Shown: one piece after another, positions 1 through 7,303 of the stretch
Layout: each line of letters opens with the position of its first letter
How positions within the stretch are numbered: position 1 is the first letter of the stretch
Source: CAZXCK01 sp964639225
GTDB lineage: Bacteria > Chloroflexota > Anaerolineae > Aggregatilineales > Phototrophicaceae
Length of the DNA: 21,845 bases
NCBI GenBank assembly: GCA_964639225.1
Contig: CAZXCK010000074.1
Location: 1-21,845 of the forward strand
Direction of reading: 5' to 3'
Translations under genes and position numbers: made by a program
Notes under the pieces: generated by a model
The model's input: the letters and a program-made list of their open reading frames with translations, nothing else
Told to the model about the DNA's origin: nothing
Databases searched by the model: none

Positions 1-115
1 TTCGGCGCTTTGCGCCGAAAAGTAAGGGGTCAAGGGAGCCTGGCTCCCTTGCGGGAGCGCGAGGGTGGAACCCTCGCCAAAAGATTCTGGGACTTTGCAA
101 AAGTCCTGACCAGAA
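1..115. repeat. Cluster of four consecutive inverted repeats
   Basis: Four perfect inverted repeats stand end to end in non-coding DNA. TTCGGCGC pairs with GCGCCGAA (1-8/12-19). CAAGGGAGCC pairs with GGCTCCCTTG (31-40/42-51) around a single T. GCGAGGGT pairs with ACCCTCGC (59-66/70-77). GGACTTT pairs with AAAGTCC (90-96/100-106), and this last one sits inside a longer imperfect stem, TTCTGG (85-90) with CCAGAA (110-115). None is followed by a long T run on the + strand, so they are not classical terminators for + transcription. They could be a REP-like intergenic element or a structured end of a gene lying before the window. Confidence 0.6.
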
Positions 116-164
116 AGGGTGCAACGGTTTACAAACGCAGCAGGCGCTGGCGCGGACACTCGCT

Positions 165-192
165 TTGTGTCGTCTGCCAAACCGGTTACAAT
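165..192 (+). promoter_or_regulatory. Candidate sigma-70-type promoter for the F420/MoaB genes
   Basis: TTGTGT (165-170) and TACAAT (187-192) are separated by 16 bases, which fits a vegetative -35/-10 pair. It lies 40 bases before the first start codon and after the hairpin cluster. This is pattern matching only. Confidence 0.4.
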
Positions 193-231
193 CGGCGACG
201 GACGAGCGTTTGCAATCAGAGAGGTGATGCT

Positions 232-1257
232 ATGCGTCTGGGTTTGATGGTGGGCTATTCCGGCTCGACCGTACAGCTTCCAATGGAGTTGATCCAGGAA
301 GCCGACCGGCTGGGCTATTACGCGGTGTGGACCGCCGAGGCGTACGGCTCCGATGCGGTGACACCGCTGGCGTGGATCGGGGCGCAGACGCAGAGCATTC
401 ACCTGGGCACGGCCATCATGCAGATGCCCGGACGCACGCCCGCCAACACCGCCATGACCGCCATGACGCTCGACCAGCTCTCCGGCGGGCGTATGCTGCT
501 GGGGCTGGGCCTCAGCGGGCCGCAGGTCGTCGAGGGCTGGCACGGCCAGCCTTACGGCAAACCGCTGGGCAAAACCCGCGAATACGTGGAGATCGTGCGC
601 AAAATCCTCGCCCGGCAGGAACCGCTGGTCCACGACGGCCAGCATTACCAGATTCCGTATCGCGGCGATGACGCTACCGGCCTGGGCAAACCGCTTAAGA
701 GTATCCTGCACGGGCGGGCGGACCTGCCCATTTACCTGGCGGCCATCGGCCCGAAGAACGTCGCGCTGGCGGCAGAGATCGCCGACGGCTGGCTGCCGAT
801 CTTTTTCTCGCCGGGCTTCTATGCCAGCACCTACCAGGAAGTGGTCGATTCCGGGCTGGCCCGCGCTGGAAAGTCGCTGGACACGTTCGACATCGCGCCG
901 ACGGTGTCGGTGGTCATCGACGACGATCTGGAGACGGCCTGGAACAGCGTGCGGCCCATGCTGGCGCTGTACATCGGCGGAATGGGGGCCAAAGGGCGCA
1001 ACTTCTATTATGATCTGGCCTGCCGCTACGGTTTCGAGGCCGCCGCCGCCGAAATCCAGGCGCATTACCTGGCCGGGGATCGGGGCGAGGCGATGATGGC
1101 CGTGCCCAGCGAACTGGTCGATGAGGTGGCGCTGTGCGGGCCGGTGGATCGCATCCGCGACCGGCTGCAACGGTGGCGCGACAGTCCGATTACCACGCTG
1201 AATATCACCGCCTTCGACGTGCAGACGGTGCGCGTCATGGCGGAACTGGTACTGTAG
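232..1257 (+). CDS. LLM-class F420-dependent oxidoreductase (Rv3520c-like)
   Basis: Predicted 341-residue cytosolic flavin/F420 enzyme of the bacterial luciferase-like monooxygenase superfamily, a TIM barrel that transfers hydride from reduced coenzyme F420. The start MRLGLMVGYSG opens the first barrel strand. WTAEAYGSDAVTPLAWIGA and the following GTAIMQMPGRTP are typical of the subgroup related to mycobacterial Rv3520c. DQLSGGRMLLGLGLSGPQ is the conserved LLM loop, and YLAAIGPKNVALAAEIADGW is the usual late-barrel motif. The frame stays open back to position 10, but that stretch crosses the hairpin cluster and reads as Arg-rich non-protein. The ATG at 232 follows GAGAGGTGATGCT and matches the family N-terminus. 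The substrate is not predictable. MoaB follows after 12 bases, so the two are probably cotranscribed. Confidence 0.9.
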   Translation: MRLGLMVGYSGSTVQLPMELIQEADRLGYYAVWTAEAYGSDAVTPLAWIGAQTQSIHLGTAIMQMPGRTPANTAMTAMTLDQLSGGRMLLGLGLSGPQVVEGWHGQPYGKPLGKTREYVEIVRKILARQEPLVHDGQHYQIPYRGDDATGLGKPLKSILHGRADLPIYLAAIGPKNVALAAEIADGWLPIFFSPGFYASTYQEVVDSGLARAGKSLDTFDIAPTVSVVIDDDLETAWNSVRPMLALYIGGMGAKGRNFYYDLACRYGFEAAAAEIQAHYLAGDRGEAMMAVPSELVDEVALCGPVDRIRDRLQRWRDSPITTLNITAFDVQTVRVMAELVL

Positions 1258-1269
1258 AGAGGAATCGCC

Positions 1270-1782
1270 ATGAGCGCCGACGAACACCGACGGCTGGCCG
1301 GGGACGACGCCATCACGCTGGCGATCGTCACGGTGAGCGACAGCCGCACACCGGATACCGACAAAAACCGCCAGTACATCGAGGCGCGCATGGCCGAACT
1401 GGGCCATCGCGTGGCGGCGTATCGCCTCATCAAAGACGAGCCGGAGCAGGTCGCCGCCGCCCTGGACGACCTGTGCGCCCTGCCCGATGTGCAGATCGTG
1501 CTGTTTAACGGTGGGACGGGCATCGCTCCGCGTGACACGACCTACGATGTCATCAGCCGCCGCCTGGAGAAGCCGCTGCCCGGCTTCGGCGAGTTGTTCC
1601 GTATGCTCAGTTACGACGAGGTGGGCGCGGCGGCCATGCTCAGCCGGGCGACTGGCGGCGTCTACCGGGGGACGGTCGTGTTTTCGATGCCGGGCAGCAC
1701 CAACGCCGTCCAGACCGCGCTGGAAAAGCTCATCATCCCGGAGCTGAACCATCTGGCGTGGGAACTCACACGCAAGGGATAA
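1270..1782 (+). CDS. moaB: Molybdenum cofactor biosynthesis protein, MoaB/MogA family
   Basis: 170-residue cytosolic protein of the MoCF-binding fold, predicted to bind or adenylylate molybdopterin during molybdenum cofactor assembly. Family landmarks are the first strand with TVSDSR (residues 21-26), the molybdopterin-binding loop NGGTGIAPRD (80-89) followed by TTYDV, the SYDEVGAAAMLSRATGG helix region, and the SMPGSTNAV segment (139-147). Length and the absence of extra domains fit MoaB rather than the longer MoeA or the plant Cnx1 fusions. MoaB and MogA cannot be separated securely by eye. AGAGAGGAATCGCC before the ATG gives a ribosome site. The gene sits between two F420 enzymes with no molybdoenzyme in view, so its partner enzyme must be elsewhere. 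Confidence 0.88.
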   Translation: MSADEHRRLAGDDAITLAIVTVSDSRTPDTDKNRQYIEARMAELGHRVAAYRLIKDEPEQVAAALDDLCALPDVQIVLFNGGTGIAPRDTTYDVISRRLEKPLPGFGELFRMLSYDEVGAAAMLSRATGGVYRGTVVFSMPGSTNAVQTALEKLIIPELNHLAWELTRKG

Positions 1783-1849
1783 ACAGCAGCGCCATCGATG
1801 CGCGGGCGCTATCATTTCGATAACGTACAGCACAGGAGACAAGGTCATT

Positions 1850-2248
1850 ATGCCCGGTTATTTTTCACTGCTCGACGGTCACCAGTACATGAGCCTGAAA
1901 ACCTTCCGCAAAAGCGGCGCAGCCGTGCCGACGCCGGTGTGGTTCGCCGCCGATGGCGACCGGCTGGTAGTCGTCACCCAGGCCGATTCCGGCAAGGCCA
2001 AGCGCATCCGTAACAACGGCGCGGTCGAGGTCGCACCGTGCGACCGGGCGGGCGGTATGCTGGGCGTGGACTACGTCCCGGCTCAGGCGAAGCCGCTGCC
2101 CGACGGTCCCGCATCCGAACAGGCCGACCGACTGCTGAATCGCAAATACGGCTGGCAGAAGAAACTGTTCGAGATCATGTGGAAGGTCCGGCGAGTGCCA
2201 CACGTTTACCTGGAAGTCACGCCACCGCCAGCCGCTGGCAATCGGTGA
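1850..2248 (+). CDS. PPOX-class F420-dependent enzyme (Rv2061-like)
   Basis: 132-residue split-barrel flavin/deazaflavin-binding protein related to pyridoxamine 5'-phosphate oxidase. The pattern LKTFRKSGAAVPTPVWFAAD, then LVVVTQADSGKAKRIRNN and VEVAPCDRAGG, matches the small F420-binding subgroup typified by mycobacterial Rv2061c. SGKAKRIRNN supplies the basic patch used to hold the phosphate tail of the cofactor. It probably reduces or binds F420 in the cytosol; its substrate is unknown. The ATG follows ACAGGAGACAAGGTCATT, a good ribosome site. It lies 67 bases after moaB and before a strong terminator, so it is probably the last gene of the first transcription unit. Being the second F420-linked gene within 2 kb, it supports an F420-using host. 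Confidence 0.87.
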   Translation: MPGYFSLLDGHQYMSLKTFRKSGAAVPTPVWFAADGDRLVVVTQADSGKAKRIRNNGAVEVAPCDRAGGMLGVDYVPAQAKPLPDGPASEQADRLLNRKYGWQKKLFEIMWKVRRVPHVYLEVTPPPAAGNR

Positions 2249-2281
2249 GGCCGGTCATTGGTGAAGATAACCGAACACAAC

Positions 2282-2305
2282 GCCACCGGATTCGGTGGCT
2301 TTTTT
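2282..2305 (+). terminator. Rho-independent terminator after the F420/MoaB genes
   Basis: A perfect 7-bp stem GCCACCG/CGGTGGC (2282-2288/2293-2299) with a GATT loop is followed directly by six T (2300-2305). It separates the first unit from the BMP importer, whose start lies 63 bases further on. Confidence 0.85.
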
Positions 2306-2368
2306 AGTGCAAAATTCTCAGGTTGCGTTAAACTAAGGGTGGATATTGGTTCCTCACAGGAGGCTGCG

Positions 2369-3571
2369 ATGCGCTATAAGACTTTGCTGACAGCTCTACT
2401 GGTGGTCGTGCTGACCGCCCTGGCCCTTGTGCCAGTGATGGCCCAGGACGACGAGATCGTCTTCGGTATGGTGCTGGTGGGACCGCGTGATGATCGCGGT
2501 TGGAGCCAGGCTCACTACGAAGGTGGCCTGTATGTTATGGAGCGCATGCCAGGCGCCGAGATGCTCTATTTTGAAAGCCTGAACCCGGCAGACGCCCCGG
2601 AGACGACGCTGCTGGACGTGGTTTCGCTGTTCGTTGAGGAAGGCGCGGAGGTGATCTTCACCACGTCTGACGCTTTCGAAGAGGACACGGCGGAAGTCGC
2701 GCCGATGTTCCCGGATGTGTTGTTCATCAACGTTTCCGGCGACGATGTGCTGCTGGAAACCGCCCCGGAGAACCTGGGCAACGTGATGGCGCAGATCGAA
2801 ATCCCGCGTCTGATCGCTGGTTGTGCGGCGGCGCTGGTTTCCGATACCGGGCAGATTGGCTACCTGGGGCCGCTGATTAACGCCGAGACGCGCCGTGTGT
2901 CGGCGTCGGCCTACCTGGGTGCGCGCTACTGCTACGAGAACTATCGCGACGGCGACCCCGACGAGCTGCGCTTTGAAGTCACCTGGATCGGCTTCTGGTT
3001 CCCCATTCCGGGCGTGACCCTGGACGCCACCGAAGAGACCAACGCTTTCTTTGATCGCGGTTTCGACGTGGTGATGTCCGGCATCGACACGGTGGAAATG
3101 GTGACGGTGGCTGGCCAGCGGCAGGCGGACGGCGAATCGGTATATGCCATGCCGTACAACTCGCTGCAGGGCTGCGATGTCGCGCCTGAGGCGTGCATCG
3201 GCATCCCGTACTATAACTGGGGCGTAGCCTATACAGAGATCATCCAGGATTACCTCGCCGGTGAGTGGGAGCAGGAATGGGACTGGGCACCGCCTAACTA
3301 CGACGACATGAACGACCCAGAGACCAGCATCACCGGCTTTATGCCCGCCGACGGCCTGGATGAAGAGTCGATGGAACTGCTCAACGAGTTCATCGATGAC
3401 CTGATCGCCTTCCAGACCGACCCGGAGACCGAAGATTACTTCTTCCTGTGGGAAGGTCCGCTGAGCCTTCAGGATGGCACGGTGCTGGCCGAAGAGGGCG
3501 AGTACGTGGACATCATCGACGTCTGGTACCTGCCGCAGCTTCTTGAGGGCATGGTGGGAGCCAGCGAGTAA
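2369..3571 (+). CDS. BMP-family ABC transporter substrate-binding protein
   Basis: 400-residue exported binding protein of the basic membrane protein (BMP/PnrA/Med) family, which in characterised cases captures nucleosides for an importer. Residues 1-24 form a signal peptide: MRYK, a hydrophobic core, then ALVPVMA before QDDE, a signal-peptidase I site with no lipobox cysteine. IVFGMVLVGPRDDRGWSQAHY is the family's opening strand and first ligand loop. GAEVIFTTSDAF, GQIGYLGPL and FDVVMSGID are the usual lobe motifs. The mature protein is very acidic. The frame is open from 2258, but the ATG at 2369 follows ACAGGAGGCTGCG and begins the signal peptide, so it was preferred. It heads a four-gene importer. 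The ligand is inferred from the family only; sugars or other small molecules remain possible. Confidence 0.9.
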   Translation: MRYKTLLTALLVVVLTALALVPVMAQDDEIVFGMVLVGPRDDRGWSQAHYEGGLYVMERMPGAEMLYFESLNPADAPETTLLDVVSLFVEEGAEVIFTTSDAFEEDTAEVAPMFPDVLFINVSGDDVLLETAPENLGNVMAQIEIPRLIAGCAAALVSDTGQIGYLGPLINAETRRVSASAYLGARYCYENYRDGDPDELRFEVTWIGFWFPIPGVTLDATEETNAFFDRGFDVVMSGIDTVEMVTVAGQRQADGESVYAMPYNSLQGCDVAPEACIGIPYYNWGVAYTEIIQDYLAGEWEQEWDWAPPNYDDMNDPETSITGFMPADGLDEESMELLNEFIDDLIAFQTDPETEDYFFLWEGPLSLQDGTVLAEEGEYVDIIDVWYLPQLLEGMVGASE

Positions 3572-3598
3572 GCACCAACAGCAGAGCATAGCAAGTGA

Positions 3599-3629
3599 AG
3601 GGGTGTCTCGGTTACGAGCGCCCCTTTTT
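3599..3629 (+). terminator. Hairpin with T run between binding protein and ATPase genes
   Basis: AGGGGTGTCTCG (3599-3610) pairs with CGAGCGCCCCT (3615-3625) around a GTTA loop, with one bulge and a G-T pair, and five T end the structure (3625-3629). It lies inside the importer operon. It therefore more likely acts as a partial terminator or mRNA-end stabiliser that raises the yield of binding protein over the membrane parts than as a true operon end. Confidence 0.7.
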
Positions 3630-3648
3630 ACACTAAACCCTTTCTCAA

Positions 3649-3669
3649 ATGGCTACCAAAACACGATGA
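3649..3669 (+). other. Six-codon leader reading frame overlapping the ATPase start
   Basis: ATG GCT ACC AAA ACA CGA TGA (MATKTR) ends in a TGA that overlaps the ATPase ATG in the ATGA manner. The ATPase itself has no visible ribosome-binding site, so coupled translation is conceivable. However, the mini-frame also lacks a Shine-Dalgarno and may be chance. Confidence 0.25.
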
Positions 3670-5147
3670 AGATCGAGCTGAGACACATTCATAAGCGCTT
3701 TGGCCCGATCCACGCCAACAACGACATCAACCTGACGTTTGGCGGCGGGCGGTTGATCGGCGTGCTGGGGGAAAACGGCGCGGGTAAATCTACATTGATG
3801 AAAATCCTGGCTGGTTACCAGCCGGCGGATTCCGGCGAAATCTGGATTGACGATAAGCACGTTGACTACAAAGGACCAGAGGCCGCCATCGAGCACGGCA
3901 TCGGCATGTTGCAGCAGGACCCGCTGGACGTGGGCGCGTTCAGCGTGCTGGAAAACTTCACCTATGGCAGCCGCTCCGGGTTTTTCATCAACCGGGAGCG
4001 GATTCGCCGCCGCCTGCTGGAGATCGCCGGGCCGCTGGGCTTCGACCTGGAGCCGGACCGTCACATCGAGCAGTTGTCGATCGCGCAGCGGCAGCAGTTG
4101 GAGATTGTGCGGCTGCTGGCGCTGGGTATCCGCACGCTGATTCTGGACGAGCCGACGACCGGCATCTCCGCCGACCAGAAGGAGATGCTGTTCGACACGC
4201 TGCGGCGGCTGGCCCACGAGGACGGCATGACGGTGCTGCTGGTGTCACACAAGCTGGAGGACGTGCTGGCGCTGTGCGATGAGGTGGTGGTGCTGCGCGC
4301 CGGTGAGATGGTGGGCGATCTGGAGATGCCCGCCACCAAAGCCCAACTGGTGCAGATGATGTTCGGCCAGGAGGTGACTTTTACGCCGCGTCCACCCTCA
4401 AATCTGGACGGCGCGCCCCTTCTGCTGGAAGTGAGCGGCGCCAACCTGCGCGACGGTCGCCTGAATATCGCCAACGCCAGCCTGTCGCTGCGGGCTGGTG
4501 AGGTGGTCGGCGTGGCCGGTATGGACGGCAGCGGCCAGGAACTGCTGATGCGGGCCTGTGCCGGGCTGACGAACCTGCACGGCGGTCGTGTACGGGTGGG
4601 CGACCGCGATATGTCGCGCTGCGCTTACCCGGAGTTTATGCGCGCCGGGGTGGTTTTTGGCGCGGCGGGCCGTCTGGAAGAGGGTCTCATCGCCGGACTG
4701 ACACTCACCGAGCATATGGCGCTGGTCCACCAGCAAAAGCCGCTGGTCGATTGGCGGCTGGCGCGGCGCTACACCGAACAGCAGATCGCCCATTACGCCG
4801 TGCGCGGGCGCGCTTATGACTTTATCGAGACGCTCTCCGGCGGCAATCAGCAGCGGGCGCTGATGGCGATGCTGCCAGAAGCGGCGCGGGTGCTGGTGCT
4901 GGAACAGCCTACACGCGGCCTGGACGTGGACTCCGCGCGCTGGATATGGGAGCAGTTGCTGGCCCGGCGCGAGCAGGGCGCGGCTATTTTGTTCAGCTCC
5001 GCCGACCTGGACGAGCTGATGCTCTACAGCGACCGTCTGATTGTGTGTTACGCCGGCGAACTGCATCCGGTGGATAATTTGCAGGCCGTCACTGTGGGCG
5101 ACCTGGGTCACCTCATCGGCGGCGACTTCAGCAGGGGAGGAGATTGA
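3666..5147 (+). CDS. BMP-type ABC importer ATPase with two nucleotide-binding domains
   Basis: 493-residue cytosolic double ATPase of the RbsA/NupA type that powers the two permeases encoded next to it. Domain 1 (about 1-240) has Walker A GENGAGKST (35-43), signature LSIAQRQ, Walker B LILDEPT and the switch histidine in LLVSHKLEDV. Domain 2 (about 250-490) has a degenerate Walker A (VAGMDGSGQE, no Lys-Ser/Thr), an intact LSGGNQQR signature and VLVLEQPTRGLD at Walker B. This asymmetry is normal for the family, with hydrolysis expected at one composite site. The PEDR-like motif common in domain 2 is replaced by GAAGRLEEGL. The start is the first family-like Met; no Shine-Dalgarno precedes it, but a six-codon reading frame overlaps it. 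It is followed by the first permease with a one-base gap. Confidence 0.92.
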   Translation: MKIELRHIHKRFGPIHANNDINLTFGGGRLIGVLGENGAGKSTLMKILAGYQPADSGEIWIDDKHVDYKGPEAAIEHGIGMLQQDPLDVGAFSVLENFTYGSRSGFFINRERIRRRLLEIAGPLGFDLEPDRHIEQLSIAQRQQLEIVRLLALGIRTLILDEPTTGISADQKEMLFDTLRRLAHEDGMTVLLVSHKLEDVLALCDEVVVLRAGEMVGDLEMPATKAQLVQMMFGQEVTFTPRPPSNLDGAPLLLEVSGANLRDGRLNIANASLSLRAGEVVGVAGMDGSGQELLMRACAGLTNLHGGRVRVGDRDMSRCAYPEFMRAGVVFGAAGRLEEGLIAGLTLTEHMALVHQQKPLVDWRLARRYTEQQIAHYAVRGRAYDFIETLSGGNQQRALMAMLPEAARVLVLEQPTRGLDVDSARWIWEQLLARREQGAAILFSSADLDELMLYSDRLIVCYAGELHPVDNLQAVTVGDLGHLIGGDFSRGGD

Positions 5148-5148
5148 C

Positions 5149-6243
5149 TTGGACCGCAGACTGTTGCAGATCGGCCTGACGATTGTGCCGCTGGTGCTGG
5201 CGTTGGCGGCGACGGCCCTGCTGATCGTACTGCTGGACAGCGACCCGATCCGTGTGGCCGAAACGGCCTGGTCCGGGGCTTTCGCCGACACACGCCGTCT
5301 GGCCAGCGTGTTCAACTTCTGGATTCCGCTGGTGCTGGCCGGTATGGGGCTGGCGGTGACGTTCACCGCTGGCCTGTGGAACATCGGCATCGAGGGGCAG
5401 ATGGTCATGGGGGCGATCTTCGCCAGTTGGGGCGCGCAGTTCATCGACCTGCCCAACATGGCGCTGATTCCCGTGTGTGTGGCGCTGGCCATGCTGGGCG
5501 GCATGTTGTGGGCGCTGCTGGCGGGCCTGCTCAAGACGCGCTTCGGCGTCCACGAGATTTTCGGCGGTGTGGCGCTGAACTTCATCGCGCTGAACGTCGC
5601 CATTTACCTCATCTCCGGTCCCTGGCAGCCCCCGGAAGGCGGCAGCGCCCAGGCGACTCCACCCTTCCCGGCGCAGGCCCGACTCGGCTACCCATCGTCC
5701 GATTTTCAGGTCAACCTGTTCTTCCTGGCGCTGGTGGCGGTGGCCATCGTCGGCATCGCGCTGATGCTGCGCGGCACGCGCTGGGGGCTGATGCTCAAAG
5801 CGACGGGCAAAAACGCGCGTTCGGCGCTGCTGCTGGGCGTGCCCACCGAGCGCGTGTCGCTGTCGGCGTTCGCCGTGTGCGGCCTGCTGGCGGGCATCGC
5901 CGGGGCGCACCGCGTGCTGCACACGTACAGCAGCCTGCGACCGTCACCGGCGGGCGGAATCGGCTTTCTGGCGCTGCTGGTGGTGCTGCTGGTGGCTTAC
6001 CGGGCGTGGTGGGTGCCGTTTGTGGCCTTCGCCCTGGCGGCGGTGATCGCGGGCAGCACGCGCGTCAAGATTCTGCTGCAGCTCGACCAGTCGCTGGCTG
6101 GCGTGCTGCAAGGCATGATCGTGCTGATGATTCTGCTGTTTAACGGCGTCAGAGCGCGGCTGCTACCACCGCCGAAGAACAACCAGACCGACGAACCCGC
6201 GCAACCGCAGCCCAGCGCGGAGAAGGAGAAGACCGGCCCATGA
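5149..6243 (+). CDS. BMP-type ABC importer permease 1
   Basis: 364-residue inner-membrane permease of the BPD_transp_2 (RbsC/NupP-like) family, forming half of the channel for the BMP importer. The first helix is LTIVPLVLALAATALLIVLL. The cytosolic-face motif FTAGLWNIGIEGQMVMGAI is diagnostic of the nucleoside-importer branch. Around nine or more hydrophobic segments follow, including a long loop with Pro-rich SGPWQPPEGGSAQATPP. The tail after the last helix is hydrophilic (PPPKNNQTDEPAQPQ). A TTG at 5149 was chosen as the start because AGGGGAGGAG lies just upstream and it falls two bases after the ATPase stop; the frame is open further back only inside the ATPase gene. Its stop overlaps the next start as ATGA, indicating translational coupling with permease 2. 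Confidence 0.9.
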   Translation: MDRRLLQIGLTIVPLVLALAATALLIVLLDSDPIRVAETAWSGAFADTRRLASVFNFWIPLVLAGMGLAVTFTAGLWNIGIEGQMVMGAIFASWGAQFIDLPNMALIPVCVALAMLGGMLWALLAGLLKTRFGVHEIFGGVALNFIALNVAIYLISGPWQPPEGGSAQATPPFPAQARLGYPSSDFQVNLFFLALVAVAIVGIALMLRGTRWGLMLKATGKNARSALLLGVPTERVSLSAFAVCGLLAGIAGAHRVLHTYSSLRPSPAGGIGFLALLVVLLVAYRAWWVPFVAFALAAVIAGSTRVKILLQLDQSLAGVLQGMIVLMILLFNGVRARLLPPPKNNQTDEPAQPQPSAEKEKTGP

Positions 6244-7229
6244 ACGACCCGCTGCTCAACACCCTGAACAGCATCGTCGCCAACGCCACACCGCTGGTCA
6301 TCGCCAGCATCGGTGAGACGATCACCGAACGGGCGGGCGTCATCAACCTGTCGCTCAATGGCAGTATTCTGCTGGCGGCGCTGCTGGGCTTCGTGGCGGC
6401 ACAGGCCACCGGGACGGTGGTGGCCGGTATCGCGGTGGCGATGCTGGTGGGCGCACTGATCGCGCTGATCGTGGCGGTGGGCGCCATCGAACTGCGGCAG
6501 GACCAGGTGGCGATTGGCTTCGTGCTGACGCTGCTGTGCGCCGACCTGGCGCGCTTCATGGGCCAGCCTTACGCCCGCATCCCCGGCCCGCAGATGTCCA
6601 TCGTGCCCATTCCACTGTTGCAGGATATCCCGGTCGCCGGGCGCGTGTTTTTTATGCACGACCTGTTCGTGTACTTCAGCTTTATTCTGGTGATTGTGCT
6701 GTGGTTCTGGCTGTTTCGCACGCGGCCCGGCCTGACTCACCGCGCCCTGGGCGAACGCCCGGAAGCGGCCTTCGCGCGCGGCGCTAACGTCAACCTGATG
6801 CGCTACGTCTATACGATGCTGGGCGGCGCACTGGTGGGCCTGGCGGGCGCGGCCTACTCGCTGAGTGTCAAAGCGGGCTGGTCGTCCAACCCGCCGATGG
6901 ACGGCGACGGCTGGATCGCGCTGGCGATTGTGATTTTCGGCGGCTGGCACCCCTTCCGCGTGATTCTGGGCGCGTACCTGTTCGCCGGGATGCGCGCGCT
7001 GGCTTCGGTGATTCAACGCTCGCCGGATATTGAGATTCCGCTGGTGCTGCTGAATATGCTGCCGTGGGTGCTCATGATTCTGACGCTGATGCTGGTCAGC
7101 AGCGGCGGCATCGAACGGCTGATGCGCGTGCTGCCGCGCCCACTGCAAAACCTGATGAGCGGCTTTCTGCGATCTGACCCGCCCAAAGCGCTGGGCACGA
7201 CATTCGCCGACCGCAAAGGCAAAGCCTGA
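6240..7229 (+). CDS. BMP-type ABC importer permease 2
   Basis: 329-residue inner-membrane permease, the second BPD_transp_2 subunit (NupQ-like) that pairs with permease 1. The N-terminal region has IASIGETITERAGVINLSLNGSI, the matching member of the conserved GE..NIG/NLS..G motif, with Glu and Asn kept. About eight to ten hydrophobic stretches follow. RALGERPEAAFARGANVNLMRY is the usual coupling loop to the ATPase, and GGALVGLAGAAYSL is the conserved following helix. Its ATG overlaps the previous stop by four bases. The C-terminal tail is short and basic. It closes the importer operon, and a strong hairpin lies about 15 bases after the stop. Confidence 0.9.
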   Translation: MNDPLLNTLNSIVANATPLVIASIGETITERAGVINLSLNGSILLAALLGFVAAQATGTVVAGIAVAMLVGALIALIVAVGAIELRQDQVAIGFVLTLLCADLARFMGQPYARIPGPQMSIVPIPLLQDIPVAGRVFFMHDLFVYFSFILVIVLWFWLFRTRPGLTHRALGERPEAAFARGANVNLMRYVYTMLGGALVGLAGAAYSLSVKAGWSSNPPMDGDGWIALAIVIFGGWHPFRVILGAYLFAGMRALASVIQRSPDIEIPLVLLNMLPWVLMILTLMLVSSGGIERLMRVLPRPLQNLMSGFLRSDPPKALGTTFADRKGKA

Positions 7230-7243
7230 CGTTCGAACCATCG

Positions 7244-7286
7244 AATCAAAGCGCGCGACCCGTACAGAGTCGCGCGCTTTTTGATT
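7244..7286. terminator. Bidirectional terminator between two convergent importers
   Basis: AAAGCGCGCGAC (7248-7259) pairs with GTCGCGCGCTTT (7269-7280) around a nine-base loop, extended by AATC/GATT at the outer ends. T runs occur on both strands at the stem ends. It sits in the 74-base gap between the + strand permease 2 gene and the - strand ATPase gene, so it can serve both. Confidence 0.85.
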
Positions 7287-7303
7287 GGTGTGATGACAAC
7301 CGT

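Noticed and set aside
10..231. N-terminal extension of the first oxidoreductase
   Set aside because: The extra 74 codons run through the hairpin cluster and the candidate promoter and read as Arg-rich non-protein. The ATG at 232 has a ribosome site and matches the family start.
2306..2368. Possible purine-type riboswitch before the BMP importer
   Set aside because: Only about 60 bases separate the previous terminator from the start, with no aptamer-like paired helices; too short for a known purine riboswitch.
2396..3589. 397-codon open frame on the - strand opposite the BMP binding protein
   Set aside because: His/Arg/Val-rich shadow with no signal peptide or motif; the + strand protein has signal peptide and family motifs.
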